A stretch of 64,000 bases of DNA from Thiobacillus sp. (GTDB taxonomy: Bacteria; Pseudomonadota; Gammaproteobacteria; Burkholderiales; Thiobacillaceae), in NCBI GenBank assembly GCA_018263115.1, contig JADFDC010000010.1:1-64000 (forward strand), written 5' to 3'. Each line of letters starts with the position of its first letter. The first letter of the stretch is position 1. Shown piece by piece: positions 37,101 to 46,150 of the stretch. A program made the position numbers and the translations under genes. Under the pieces are notes generated by a model. The model worked only from the letters and a program-made list of their open reading frames with translations, was not told the origin of the DNA and ran no database searches.

Positions 37101-40100
37101 AAATCACCAGTGTGGTCGCCGGATGGATCGAAGATCGCTTTCGCCTCCAACCGCACCGGCACCTATCAGATCTATATGGTGGATGCCGATGGCTCGAACC
37201 CGGTCCAGGTCACCAGCGCCGCCACCGATGTCACTTTCCCGGATTGGTCGCTTGACGGAAAAAAACTGCTGTTCACCCACGGCAACGAGATCAAGGCTGG
37301 CGGGGTGGTGTTTGGTGGCTCATTCATCTACACCCCTGACTCCGGCTATTCCGGCACCGACAGCTTCACCTATACGGTAAGCGACCCAGGCGGCTTGACC
37401 AGTATGGCCACGGTGACGATCAATATCACCCCGACCAATATCGCACCCACGACGACCCCGGTCACGCTCTCGGCAATCGCGGAGGACAGCGGCGCACGCC
37501 TCATCACCCAGGCGGAACTGCTGACCAACGCCAGCGATGCCAACGGTGACACGTTGATCGCCAGCGCACTGGCCATCACCAGCGGTACCGGTGTGCTGGT
37601 GGACAACGGTAACGGCACCTGGACTTACACGCCCGCAGCCAATGACAACAGCGCGGTCAGCTTCAGCTACACCATCACCGACGGGCAGGGCGGTTCAGCA
37701 GCAGGCAGCGCGACGCTGGACATTACGCCCGTGAACGACGCGCCGGTTGCCGTCAACGACAGCGCCTCCGGTAATGAAGATACCGCCATCACCGGCAATG
37801 TGCTGGGTAACGACACGGATGTCGAAGGCGATGCGTTGACTGCGGCCGTGGTCAGCGGACCTGCCCATGGCAGCCTGACACTCAACCCTGATGGCAGCTT
37901 CACCTACACGCCCACCGCCAACTGGAACGGCACCGACACCTTCACCTATCGGGCCAATGACGGCTCGGACAGTTCCAATACCGCCACGGTGACGATCACG
38001 GTTGCCTCCGTCAACGATGCCCCCGCTGGCACCGACAAGACCGTGACGACCAACGAAGATACCCCTTACATCTTCAGCACGAGTGATTTTGGTTTTACCG
38101 ACCCCAACGATACGCCCGCCAACAGCCTGAATGCGGTCAGAATCGCCACCCTGCCCTCTGCAGGAACCCTGTGGATTGACAACGATCCCGTGTCAGCGGG
38201 TCAGGTGCTCAGTGCATCGGATATTGCCAGCGGCAAGCTCAAATACACTCCGCCGGCCAATGCAAATGGCAGCAATTTTGCCAGTTTCAGCTTTCAGGTC
38301 CGCGACAACGGCGGAACGGTCAACGGCGGCGTCAGGCTCGATCCCACGCCCAACACACTCACCATCAACGTCACGCCGGGGAATGACGCGCCGACCGCAG
38401 CCAATTACAACTTCGATATTCCAATCAATCTGCTTTACTCCGGCACGCTGCCCGCTGCCACGGATGTGGATGGCGACACGGTCACTTACACGCTGGCCAC
38501 ACCAGCAAGTCATGGTATTGCCTCGGTCAACACAGATGGCTCATTCACCTATCTGCCGGTTCTGAGCTATTTTGGTTCCGACAGCTTTACCTACACGGTG
38601 TCGGACGGCAACGGCGGCAGCAACAGCTATAGCGTGACCATCAATGTCGGCTCGATCAACACGGCGCCCGTCGCATCGGACGACACCGCGTCCAACCTTG
38701 AAGACAATGCCATCACCGGCAATGTGCTGGGCAACGATACCGATGCCGACGGCAACCCATTGACGGCCACACTGGCAGGGGGGCCATCCCACGGTGTCCT
38801 TATATTCAATAGCAACGGCAGCTTTACCTATACCCCCAACGCCAACTGGAACGGGACAGACAGCTTTACCTATCTCGCCAATGATGGCGCGTCTGACTCC
38901 AATATGGCGACCGTCACTCTCACCATCACCGCCGTCAATGACGCCCCCGTGGCTGCTGACGACAGCGCCTCGGGCGATGAGGACTCCACCATCACCGGCA
39001 ATGTGCTGGGTAACGACACGGATGTCGAAGGCGATGCGTTGACTGCGGCCGTGGTCAGCGGACCCGCCCATGGCAGCCTGGCGCTCAATCCGGATGGCAG
39101 CTTCACCTACACGCCCACCGCCAACTGGAACGGCACCGACACTTTCACCTATCGGGCCAATGACGGCTCGGACAATTCAAATACAGCCACGGTGACAATT
39201 GCGGTCAATCCGCTCAGCGACACGCCTGAAACCAGCCTCGTGACGCTCGCGCCGATTGCGGAAGACAGTGGTTCGCGCCTGATCACGCAAGCGGAATTGC
39301 TTGCCAATGCCAGTGATGCCGACGGCGATACGCTGACCGCGACCAGCCTCGCCATCACCAGCGGCAATGGCACATTGATCAACAACGGCAACGGTACCTG
39401 GACATACACCCCCGCACTTCATGACGGAAGCGATGTGAGCTTCAGTTATACCGTAACGGATGGCAGCCTGGCTGCACCCGGCACCGCCTTCCTCGACATC
39501 ACGCCAGTCAACGAGGCGCCTGTTGCAGCCACATACAGCTTCGAAGCCAAAGAGGACACGCTCTACATCGGGGCGTTGCCCATTGCAGCCGATACGGATG
39601 GCGATGCCATCACCTACGCGTTGGCTGTGCCGGCAAGCCACGGCATCGTCAGCATCGCGGCGGATGGCAGCTTTACGTACACCCCTGCCGGCAATTTCAA
39701 TGGCGCCGACAGCTTCAGTTTTTCCGTCAGTGACGGCAATGGTGGCAGCAATACCTATGCAGTCGACGTGTCGGTAACGCCGGTCAACGATGCGCCAGTC
39801 AGCGCTAATGGCGTCGTGAGCACAAACGAGGATACGACCTACACCTTCCAGATCACCGATTTCGCTTTCAGCGACCCCAGCGACAGCCCGTCTGACAACC
39901 TGTTGTCGGTCACCATTGTCTCCCTGCCTTCGGCGGGTACACTGCTATATGAAGGCTCGCCCGTAACACCGGGGCAGACTATCGACGCTTTTGAAATTGG
40001 CCTTGGCAAGTTGCAGTTCGCCGCGGTTGCCAATGAGAGTGGTGCGACTTATGCCAGCTTCAGCTTCCAGATCCATGATAGCGGCGGCATTGCCGATGGC

Positions 40101-41774
40101 GGAATCGATACCGACCCGATCTCCCGCACCCTGACCATCAACGTCACAGCAGTCAACGACACACCCACGACGAGTGGCATCGCCGACATCTCGGTGAGCG
40201 AGGATGCGCCCGACACGGTGATCGATCTGTTCGCGGCTTTTGCCGATATCGAGGATGCCGATGCATCGCTCAACTACACGGTCGTCGCCAACACCAACCC
40301 CTCCCTGTTCAGTGCGACTGTCATTGATGGCATCGCTGGCACGCTCACCCTTGGCCACGCGGCCAATGCCCACGGATCAGCGGACATCACGATTCGCGCC
40401 ACTGACATGGGCGGATTGTGGGTGGAAAGCACATTCACCATGACGGTCGATCCGGTCAACGATGCGCCGACCTCCGGCAATACAAATTTCAGCACACAGG
40501 AAGACACGGTTCACAGCGGGAATCTGCCACCAGCCTCTGATGTTGACGGCGATGTCGTGTCCTACACGCTCACCGTGGCAGCCAGCCATGGCACGGTATC
40601 CATCGGCGCGGATGGAAGCTTCAGTTACACGCCAGCTGTTAATTTCAGCGGCAGTGACAGTTTTGCTTTCACCGTCTCCGACGGCAATGGCGGAAGCAAT
40701 GCCTACACTGCATTCATCAACGTGCAATCCGTAAACGATGCCCCCACGCTTGCAATGGGTTCGCTGGCTGTCGCCCAGGGCGGCACCCTCATTCTGGATG
40801 GCAGCAAACTCTCGGCAAACGACGCGGACAACACGGTTGGCGAGTTGACCTATGTTGTGACGGCCCTCCCCGCAGAAGGCACGCTTGCGCTGAATGGCGG
40901 GGCGCTGGCAGTCAACGACACCTTTACCCAGGCCGACATCGACGCAGGACTTGTCACCTACACGCACACCTCCGCCACCGCATCGCCCGACAGCCTCGGC
41001 ATCAAGGTAATCGATCCTGCCAGCGCGGAAACACCCGGCGTGCTGGCCATCGCCATCTCGGCGCCGCCTCCCGATCTTGCTGAAGCGGGCGCCCCGATGC
41101 CCGAGCCGGAGCCAGCACCTGAACCCACGGCAAAATCTCCCGCCAGCGAGACTGAAACCGTTACTGAAGAGGCATCCGCCACAATCGGCGATTTGCCCGC
41201 TGGCTCGCTGACCGAGGATGAGGACGACAAGGAAAAAACCAGCGGCTTCTTCGAGGAAGACGGGGAAAGCAGTTTTACCGAAGCCTACCGGCGGGCCAGC
41301 ACGCTCAATCCGCTTCAAATCGCTTTCAACAGCTATCTGCTGCAAAACGAAGCGCCCATCACGACACCGCTGCTGGCTACGCTGAACCGCGCGCTGGATG
41401 CCATCGCCAGTGACATGAATGCGCTGGAGTCTCTGAAAACCAGCCTGGGCAGCGACAGTTTCCAGCAGCAGCTCAACCAGTTGCAGGAGGACATCCGCCA
41501 GCAGCTGAGTCTGGACAAGAACACCGTGGCCTCGACCCTGGCGGTGTCCACCGGCCTGTCGGTGGGCTATGTGCTGTGGCTGGTGCGCGGCGGCGTGCTG
41601 CTGTCCAGTCTTTTGTCGTCCCTGCCGGCATGGCGGCTGATCGATCCGCTGCCCATCCTCGGCCACCTCAACCGCCAGAAACATGGGGATGACGAAGACG
41701 ATTCCCTTGAGGGCATGCTGAAAAAATCCGCTAACAGGGACAAGACACCCGCCAAGGATACCCACGCCTCATGA
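34173..41774 (+). CDS. giant LEPR/DUF4347 repeat protein 1 (2533 residues)
   Basis: The ATG at 34173 (AGGGA upstream) begins MLNIPFRRRPLIEELEPRLL, then SADLAP, with no hydrophobic signal peptide. Residues ~50-215 are DUF4347, with His118 (LISHGDSG) and Cys161 (LLYGCEVA). Residues ~225-620 hold repeats of the form AMDASGNFVVVW. A cadherin-like domain and an Ig-like domain with an inserted six-bladed TolB-type propeller (WSPDGSKIAF repeats, 36.5-37.3 kb) follow, then about a dozen cadherin/VCBS-like repeats (NDAP...GNVLGNDTD...SFTYTP) to 40.7 kb, a CSPG-like repeat, a Pro/Glu linker and a C-terminal domain. A hydrophobic segment at ~2456-2490 ends SLPAWRLIDPLPIL before a charged tail. Likely a surface or envelope adhesin. 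The stop overlaps the kinase start (ATGA). Confidence 0.85.
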   Translation: MLNIPFRRRPLIEELEPRLLYSADLAPLALDGVQPAPEQRVVNETGEFSDTVTAVRHELVIVDTGVGNYQTLIDDILKQTGNRRIEVVVLDTNRDGVDQITEILGQHNNLDALHLISHGDSGMLQLGNGVLDSSALQTRAEELAAWKSAFGEQADILLYGCEVAADNAGQTLIHDLAALTGADVAASTDNTGSQVGGNWELEHRAGSIETGMLLGEVQMVWQGQLNINPETDQSVSNAVNPNAQDTAPSARQVAMHSDGSFVVVWTSNSQDGSGYGVYARHFDASGNPLTGETKVNTTTSDDQSAPVIAMDASGNFVVVWQSAKQETGGGNTWGIFAQRFDSSCNKLGSEFQVNSTVSNDQMSPSVAMDAAGNFVVVWESNNQDGDGLGIYAQRFDSLGNTILTAGENEFLVNSTTGLNQSQPAVAMNASGAFVIAWTSQDIDSGTSDGVVARLFDSSGNTVKDEFKFHPLPANNQHSPDVAMNDNGEFVIALVDEFWGNANVSAWLFDAAGNRQGIGAQLNQYSSGTQQNPSVAINNAGDFIVVWESQNQDGDGYGIVARHFNSSYSAYEDEQIINAVTVANQYAPSLAWKDNQAIIVWSGFGTEDSQGVYFRQAEINTPPAITSDGGGSSANLSIAENTIFVTTVTASDMDVPAQVLSYSLTGGTDLTKFTIDSVTGALTFISPPDYESPADSNANNSYQVIVQVDDGHGGTDTQTINITVGNAAPTAQDDSYTVLQDASLTVTAGTGLLGNDADPAGGSLTVLSATQPAHGTVSLVPAVITSFINLTNNAAIDTRADWSPDGSKIAFDTDRNGNNEIYVMNANGTGLTRLTNNSYDDSQAAWSPNGSKIAYMSNSSGTYDVWVMDANGSNKTKLTTSGSGKVSGQPAWSPDGSQIAFTSNRTGSTGYDIYVMDADGSNVTKLTTASGDDSEPVWSPDGSKIAFYSNRDGNTEIYVMNADGSGQTRLTSSSGTDKSPVWSPDGSKIAFASNRTGTYQIYMVDADGSNPVQVTSAATDVTFPDWSLDGKKLLFTHGNEIKAGGVVFGGSFIYTPDSGYSGTDSFTYTVSDPGGLTSMATVTINITPTNIAPTTTPVTLSAIAEDSGARLITQAELLTNASDANGDTLIASALAITSGTGVLVDNGNGTWTYTPAANDNSAVSFSYTITDGQGGSAAGSATLDITPVNDAPVAVNDSASGNEDTAITGNVLGNDTDVEGDALTAAVVSGPAHGSLTLNPDGSFTYTPTANWNGTDTFTYRANDGSDSSNTATVTITVASVNDAPAGTDKTVTTNEDTPYIFSTSDFGFTDPNDTPANSLNAVRIATLPSAGTLWIDNDPVSAGQVLSASDIASGKLKYTPPANANGSNFASFSFQVRDNGGTVNGGVRLDPTPNTLTINVTPGNDAPTAANYNFDIPINLLYSGTLPAATDVDGDTVTYTLATPASHGIASVNTDGSFTYLPVLSYFGSDSFTYTVSDGNGGSNSYSVTINVGSINTAPVASDDTASNLEDNAITGNVLGNDTDADGNPLTATLAGGPSHGVLIFNSNGSFTYTPNANWNGTDSFTYLANDGASDSNMATVTLTITAVNDAPVAADDSASGDEDSTITGNVLGNDTDVEGDALTAAVVSGPAHGSLALNPDGSFTYTPTANWNGTDTFTYRANDGSDNSNTATVTIAVNPLSDTPETSLVTLAPIAEDSGSRLITQAELLANASDADGDTLTATSLAITSGNGTLINNGNGTWTYTPALHDGSDVSFSYTVTDGSLAAPGTAFLDITPVNEAPVAATYSFEAKEDTLYIGALPIAADTDGDAITYALAVPASHGIVSIAADGSFTYTPAGNFNGADSFSFSVSDGNGGSNTYAVDVSVTPVNDAPVSANGVVSTNEDTTYTFQITDFAFSDPSDSPSDNLLSVTIVSLPSAGTLLYEGSPVTPGQTIDAFEIGLGKLQFAAVANESGATYASFSFQIHDSGGIADGGIDTDPISRTLTINVTAVNDTPTTSGIADISVSEDAPDTVIDLFAAFADIEDADASLNYTVVANTNPSLFSATVIDGIAGTLTLGHAANAHGSADITIRATDMGGLWVESTFTMTVDPVNDAPTSGNTNFSTQEDTVHSGNLPPASDVDGDVVSYTLTVAASHGTVSIGADGSFSYTPAVNFSGSDSFAFTVSDGNGGSNAYTAFINVQSVNDAPTLAMGSLAVAQGGTLILDGSKLSANDADNTVGELTYVVTALPAEGTLALNGGALAVNDTFTQADIDAGLVTYTHTSATASPDSLGIKVIDPASAETPGVLAIAISAPPPDLAEAGAPMPEPEPAPEPTAKSPASETETVTEEASATIGDLPAGSLTEDEDDKEKTSGFFEEDGESSFTEAYRRASTLNPLQIAFNSYLLQNEAPITTPLLATLNRALDAIASDMNALESLKTSLGSDSFQQQLNQLQEDIRQQLSLDKNTVASTLAVSTGLSVGYVLWLVRGGVLLSSLLSSLPAWRLIDPLPILGHLNRQKHGDDEDDSLEGMLKKSANRDKTPAKDTHAS
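36519..37299 (+). other. TolB-like six-bladed propeller inserted in an Ig-like repeat of giant protein 1
   Basis: Six WSPDGSKIAF-type blades lie between SLVPAVITS and FGGSFIYTPDSGYSG. The flanking pieces together make one Bap/VCBS-type domain (AQDDSYTV...GTVSL / GSFIYTP...DSFTYTVSD), so the propeller sits inside that domain's loop. Confidence 0.75.
37781..39183 (+). repeat. two near-identical ~200-bp segments in giant gene 1, offset 1203 bp
   Basis: Segment 37784-37980 recurs at 38987-39183 with only scattered differences; for example 37801 and 39004 both begin TGCTGGGTAACGACACGG. The offset is 401 codons, so recombination between them would keep the frame while removing or adding four repeats. 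Confidence 0.8.
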
Positions 41775-44302
41775 AACGACTATTAAGAAAACTGAGCGCT
41801 CGCTTCTATCTCAGCCTGGGGCTGGTGTCCCTGGTCATGAGCCTGCTGCTGCTGGCCTTTTTCTTCGGCATTGTGCCGGATGCGAACAAGGCCGCCCGCG
41901 AAGGCCGTGCCGCGCTGGCCGAATCCATCGCCGCGTACAGCACGGCCCTGATCAGCCAGGACCAGACCGAGGAATTGCAGGCAACCCTGGGCTTCATCGT
42001 CGAGCGCAACCCCGACCTGTTGTCCGCCGGCATCCGCACGGTGGACGGTCAGGTCGTCGCCGCCCTGGGCGAACACGACAAACACTGGATCAACGCGGGC
42101 AACACCGCCTCCACCGAAGCGCACATCCATGTGCCGATCTATGCTGGAGACAATGCATGGGGCCAGGTCGAACTGGCGTTCGAGCCAATGAACCCTCAAG
42201 GCATACTGGGCTACGCTTATGACAAACGCGTGCAGCTCTCACTGTTCCTGGCTCTGTCCGGATTCGTGGTGTTCTATTTCTATCTGGGCCGCATGCTCAA
42301 GCACCTCGATCCTTCGCGCGCCGTGCCCGAGCGCGTTCGCTCCGCGCTCGACACCCTGACCGAGGGTCTGCTGGTCATGGATACCGAAGGCCACATCGTA
42401 TTGGCCAACCAGGCGTTCGCCGACCTGATCGGACGCGAGCAAATCAGCCTCACCGGCGAAACCGTCGAAGGACTGGCGTGGGAAAACGACTCGGGCGCGA
42501 AACCGGCTTCAACGGATTTCCCCTGGCAGCAGGCATTGCAAAATGGAGCGCCCATCCGCAACAGCATGCTGTGGCTGACCGGCGCTGACGGCAAGCGCCG
42601 CACCTTCATGACCAACTGCTCGCCGATTCTGGTCGGCAAGGGTGAATACGGCGGCGTGATGGTCTCGCTCGACGATGTGACGCTGCTGGAAGAAAAGGAA
42701 ATCGAGCTGCGCAAATCGCAGCAGGAGGCGGAAAACGCCAACCAGGCCAAGAGCGATTTTCTCGCCAACATGAGCCACGAAATCCGCTCGCCGATGAACG
42801 CGATTCTCGGCTTTACCGAACTGCTGCGGCGTGGCCAGGCCAAGAGCGAAACCGAGTACCGCAAACATCTGGACATCGTGCATGCCAGCGGCACGCATTT
42901 GCTGGGGCTGATCAACGACATTCTTGACCTGTCCAAGGTCGAGGCGGGGCGTCTGGATGTCGAACAGATTGCCTGCTCGCCCTGGCGGATCGCGCACGAA
43001 GTGGTGCAGTCGCAAGGCGTGAAGGCGGCCGAGAAAGGCATCAGCATCGCGCTTGAATGCCCTGGCTCGGCGCCGGAAAACATCGATACCGACCCTGCGC
43101 GCCTGCGGCAGATCCTGACCAACCTGATCGGCAACGCCATCAAGTTCACCGAAAAGGGCGGCGTTAAACTTGCATTGCGTTTTGTGCCCAGCCGCCCCGT
43201 GGCTCAGTTGCAATTTGAAGTAAGCGATACCGGCATCGGCATCGCCGCCGACAAGCTGGATAGCGTGTTCGAGCCTTTCACCCAGGCCGAAAACTCCATC
43301 ACCCGCCGCTTTGGCGGCACGGGCCTTGGCCTCACCATCAGCCGCCGCTTCGCCCGCGCAATGGGCGGCGACATCACCCTGAAAAGCGCGCCGGGCGCAG
43401 GCAGCACTTTCACGGTAACCCTGCCCGCCGGACCAATCGAACAGATCAGGCTGCTGACGCCGGAAGAAATCACCCGCCAGCAATCGGATGCCGTTATCCC
43501 CACAGGCGCAAGCTGGAAACTGCCCAAGGCCCATGTGCTGATCGTCGACGACGGCGAGGAAAACCGCGAGCTGGTGCGTCTGGTGCTGGAAGAGGCTGGC
43601 GCGCTCACCGAACAGGCCGAAAACGGCCGCGTTGCGGTCGAAAAAGCCCTGGCCCGGCCTTACGACCTCATCCTCATGGATTTGCAAATGCCGGAAATGG
43701 ATGGCGAGACCGCCACCCGACTGCTGCGCAGCCGTGGACTGAAAACCCCCATCGTCGCGCTGACCGCCCATGCCATGAAGGGCTTTGAGGACAGCATCCT
43801 TGCCGCCGGCTGCACGGCTTACCTCACCAAGCCCATCGATCTGGACAAGCTGATGGCCACGGTCGCCCGATTAACCGGTGGCGAGCAGGTTTCGTCCAGC
43901 ATGAAGAAGCCCCCCCAGATGCCGATAACCACATATAAGGCAGGCAGCGTGCCGAGGGCTCAAATCGCCTCGCGTCTGGCTGGCAACCCCCGGTTGCGGC
44001 CGGCGGTCGTGAAATTTGTCGACCGGCTGCCCGAGCAGCTCGACGCCATGGAAAGCGCCTGGAAAGCGCACGATTTCAGGGCCCTGTCTGAACTGGCGCA
44101 CTGGCTGAAAGGGGCAGGCGGCACGGTCGGGTTCGATGTCTTTACCGAACCCGCAAAAGAACTGGAACAACTGGCGAAAGCCGGTACGGAGGATGGCATG
44201 AATGAAGTGATCGGCGAACTGCGCGACCTGGCCTCGCGCCTTGTCCGTCCTGTGGAAGCAGAGAACAACAACACGCAGGCGCCCGTTTCGGCGCTGAAAT
44301 AG
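41771..44302 (+). CDS. hybrid sensor histidine kinase (periplasmic sensor-PAS-HisKA-HATPase-REC-Hpt)
   Basis: An 843-residue membrane kinase. It has a TM helix at ~14-34, a periplasmic domain to ~150 (GEHDKHWINAG; IHVPIYAGDNAWGQVEL), a second TM at ~157-177, PAS at ~190-315, the H box MSHEIRSPMNAILGF (His ~336), the N box NLIGNAIKFTE, the G boxes DTGIGI and GGTGLGLTIS, a receiver at ~588-705 (Asp in LILMDLQMP) and Hpt at ~745-830 (LAHWLKGAGGT). This is a complete phosphorelay. The start overlaps the giant gene's stop (ATGA). Its periplasmic domain is homologous to that of the cyclase at 61.7 kb. The REC-GGDEF-EAL protein next door is the likely output. Confidence 0.92.
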   Translation: MKRLLRKLSARFYLSLGLVSLVMSLLLLAFFFGIVPDANKAAREGRAALAESIAAYSTALISQDQTEELQATLGFIVERNPDLLSAGIRTVDGQVVAALGEHDKHWINAGNTASTEAHIHVPIYAGDNAWGQVELAFEPMNPQGILGYAYDKRVQLSLFLALSGFVVFYFYLGRMLKHLDPSRAVPERVRSALDTLTEGLLVMDTEGHIVLANQAFADLIGREQISLTGETVEGLAWENDSGAKPASTDFPWQQALQNGAPIRNSMLWLTGADGKRRTFMTNCSPILVGKGEYGGVMVSLDDVTLLEEKEIELRKSQQEAENANQAKSDFLANMSHEIRSPMNAILGFTELLRRGQAKSETEYRKHLDIVHASGTHLLGLINDILDLSKVEAGRLDVEQIACSPWRIAHEVVQSQGVKAAEKGISIALECPGSAPENIDTDPARLRQILTNLIGNAIKFTEKGGVKLALRFVPSRPVAQLQFEVSDTGIGIAADKLDSVFEPFTQAENSITRRFGGTGLGLTISRRFARAMGGDITLKSAPGAGSTFTVTLPAGPIEQIRLLTPEEITRQQSDAVIPTGASWKLPKAHVLIVDDGEENRELVRLVLEEAGALTEQAENGRVAVEKALARPYDLILMDLQMPEMDGETATRLLRSRGLKTPIVALTAHAMKGFEDSILAAGCTAYLTKPIDLDKLMATVARLTGGEQVSSSMKKPPQMPITTYKAGSVPRAQIASRLAGNPRLRPAVVKFVDRLPEQLDAMESAWKAHDFRALSELAHWLKGAGGTVGFDVFTEPAKELEQLAKAGTEDGMNEVIGELRDLASRLVRPVEAENNNTQAPVSALK

Positions 44303-44312
44303 GGACTAAATC

Positions 44313-46139
44313 ATGGCAGCGAACCCTTTATCCGCCCTTTCCCTGAACGACACCACGGACATTGACGCGCAGTCTCCCGAACGGCTGGTCTCGATGCAGG
44401 CCTTGCGAGACGCCCGGGTCATGATCGTCGACGACGAACCCATCATGATGGATGTGGTGCAGGCCTTTCTGGAAGACGCGGGCTACACCAATTTTCTGAC
44501 CACGGATGACTCCGATGGCGCGCTGGACATGATGCTCAAGGAGCGGCCCGACGTACTCCTGCTGGATCTGATCATGCCCGGCAAATCCGGTTTTGAACTG
44601 CTGGCTGAAATCCGCAGCGAACCCACGCTGCGCTACATGCCGGTGATCGTACTTACCGCGGCAAGTGATTCCGACACCAAGCTGCAGGCGCTGGAGCTGG
44701 GCGCCACCGATTTTCTGGCCAAGCCGGTCGATCCGAGCGAGCTGAACCTGCGCATCCGCAACGCCCTCGCGTTCAAGGCCTACCAGGACCAGCTGGCCTA
44801 CAACGACGCACTGACCGGCCTGCCCAATCGCCAGCTGTTTCTTGAGCGCCTGTCGTGGACCTTGCGTCTGGCCCGCCGCCACAACAAGCAATGCGCTTTG
44901 CTGCAAATCGGTCTGGACCGCTTCAAGCAGATCAACGATACGCTGGGCCATGAAACAGGCGATGAAGTGCTGAAAGCGGTTTCAAAGCGGCTTGCCGCGA
45001 CACTGCGCGAATCCGACACGCTCAGCATGCTGGACGACCGCGAGGACGCCATCAGCCTGTCGCGCCTCGCCGGCGACGAGTTCATGGTGCTGGTATCGGA
45101 AATCAAGCATCCGGAAGACGCCTCGATCATCGCGCGCCGCCTGCTGGAGACGATGAAGTCCCCGCTGATGCTGAACGGGCATGAGCTGTTCATCACCATC
45201 AGCGTGGGCATCGTGCTGTTTCCGCAGGATGGCCAGCAGGGCACGGACCTGCTGACCAATGTCGACCTGGCCATGGGCCAGGCCAAGCTGCATGGCCGCA
45301 ATACCTATGCGTTTTATTCGCCGGAAACCAACGCCCGTTCCTTCGAACGGCTGACGCTGGAAACGGCTTTGCGCAAGGCCATGGAAAGAAACGAGCTGGA
45401 ACTGTATTACCAGCCCAAGGTGGAAACCGCCACCGGCCGCATCATCGGCGCCGAGGCCCTGCTGCGCTGGACTCACAAGGAGCTGGGCGCGATTTCTCCC
45501 GCGCGCTTCATCCCGCTTGCGGAAGAAACTGGTCTTATCCTGCCACTGGGAGAATTGGTCTTGCGCCAGGCCTGCCAGGATGCCGTCAAGTGGCAGCAAG
45601 GCGGCTGCAACCTGCCGGTGTCGGTCAACGTCTCCAGCCTGCAATTCCGCCGTGGCGACATGCCCGCCATCATCCAGTCCGTTTTGCAGTCCAGCGGACT
45701 TCAGGCAGGCAATCTCATCATCGAGCTGACGGAAAGCCTGTTGATGGAGAACGCGAAAGCCAACATCGACATGCTGCGCGCCATCAAGCTCCTGGGCGTG
45801 CGGCTGTCCATGGACGACTTCGGCACGGGTTACTCGTCCCTTTCCTATCTCAAGCGTTTTCCGCTGGACGAACTCAAGATCGACCAGGTGTTTGTACGCG
45901 ACCTGCCGGATGATCCGGGCAATGCCGCCATTGTCGGCTCGGTCATTTCCATGGCGCGCGGGCTGGGCCTGACGGTGACGGCCGAAGGCGTGGAAACCCC
46001 CGCGCAAATGAACTTCCTGAAAATGCACGGCTGCGACCTGTTCCAGGGCTACCTGTTCAGCCGTCCGCTGCCCCTGAACGAATTTACCGCCCTGCTGGCG
46101 CAAAAAACCAACTGTTTTTCCAAATCAAACATGAACTGA
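44313..46139 (+). CDS. REC-GGDEF-EAL c-di-GMP signalling protein
   Basis: A soluble protein of 608 residues. The receiver domain (~35-150) has VMIVDDEP, phospho-Asp in LLLDLIMPG and Lys in LAKPVD. The GGDEF domain (~165-330) carries RLAGDEFMVL, a variant first glycine, and no RxxD inhibition site in the usual place. The EAL domain (~345-600) is intact: EALLRW, SVNVSSLQF, IELTESLL, DDFGTGYSSL and AEGVE. It probably mainly degrades c-di-GMP when phosphorylated by the kinase upstream (inference). AGGGACT precedes the ATG, 10 bp after the kinase stop. Confidence 0.92.
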   Translation: MAANPLSALSLNDTTDIDAQSPERLVSMQALRDARVMIVDDEPIMMDVVQAFLEDAGYTNFLTTDDSDGALDMMLKERPDVLLLDLIMPGKSGFELLAEIRSEPTLRYMPVIVLTAASDSDTKLQALELGATDFLAKPVDPSELNLRIRNALAFKAYQDQLAYNDALTGLPNRQLFLERLSWTLRLARRHNKQCALLQIGLDRFKQINDTLGHETGDEVLKAVSKRLAATLRESDTLSMLDDREDAISLSRLAGDEFMVLVSEIKHPEDASIIARRLLETMKSPLMLNGHELFITISVGIVLFPQDGQQGTDLLTNVDLAMGQAKLHGRNTYAFYSPETNARSFERLTLETALRKAMERNELELYYQPKVETATGRIIGAEALLRWTHKELGAISPARFIPLAEETGLILPLGELVLRQACQDAVKWQQGGCNLPVSVNVSSLQFRRGDMPAIIQSVLQSSGLQAGNLIIELTESLLMENAKANIDMLRAIKLLGVRLSMDDFGTGYSSLSYLKRFPLDELKIDQVFVRDLPDDPGNAAIVGSVISMARGLGLTVTAEGVETPAQMNFLKMHGCDLFQGYLFSRPLPLNEFTALLAQKTNCFSKSNMN

Positions 46140-46150
46140 AGAGGCCTTCC

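Noticed and set aside
37430-40740. CRISPR-like periodic repeats
   Set aside because: The periodicity is protein-level (~90-110 codons) inside one open frame, without short identical repeats and spacers or cas genes.
44313-46139. Loss of cyclase activity because the motif reads AGDEF
   Set aside because: Ala at the first position is often tolerated in active cyclases, so I only call it a variant and do not claim inactivity.
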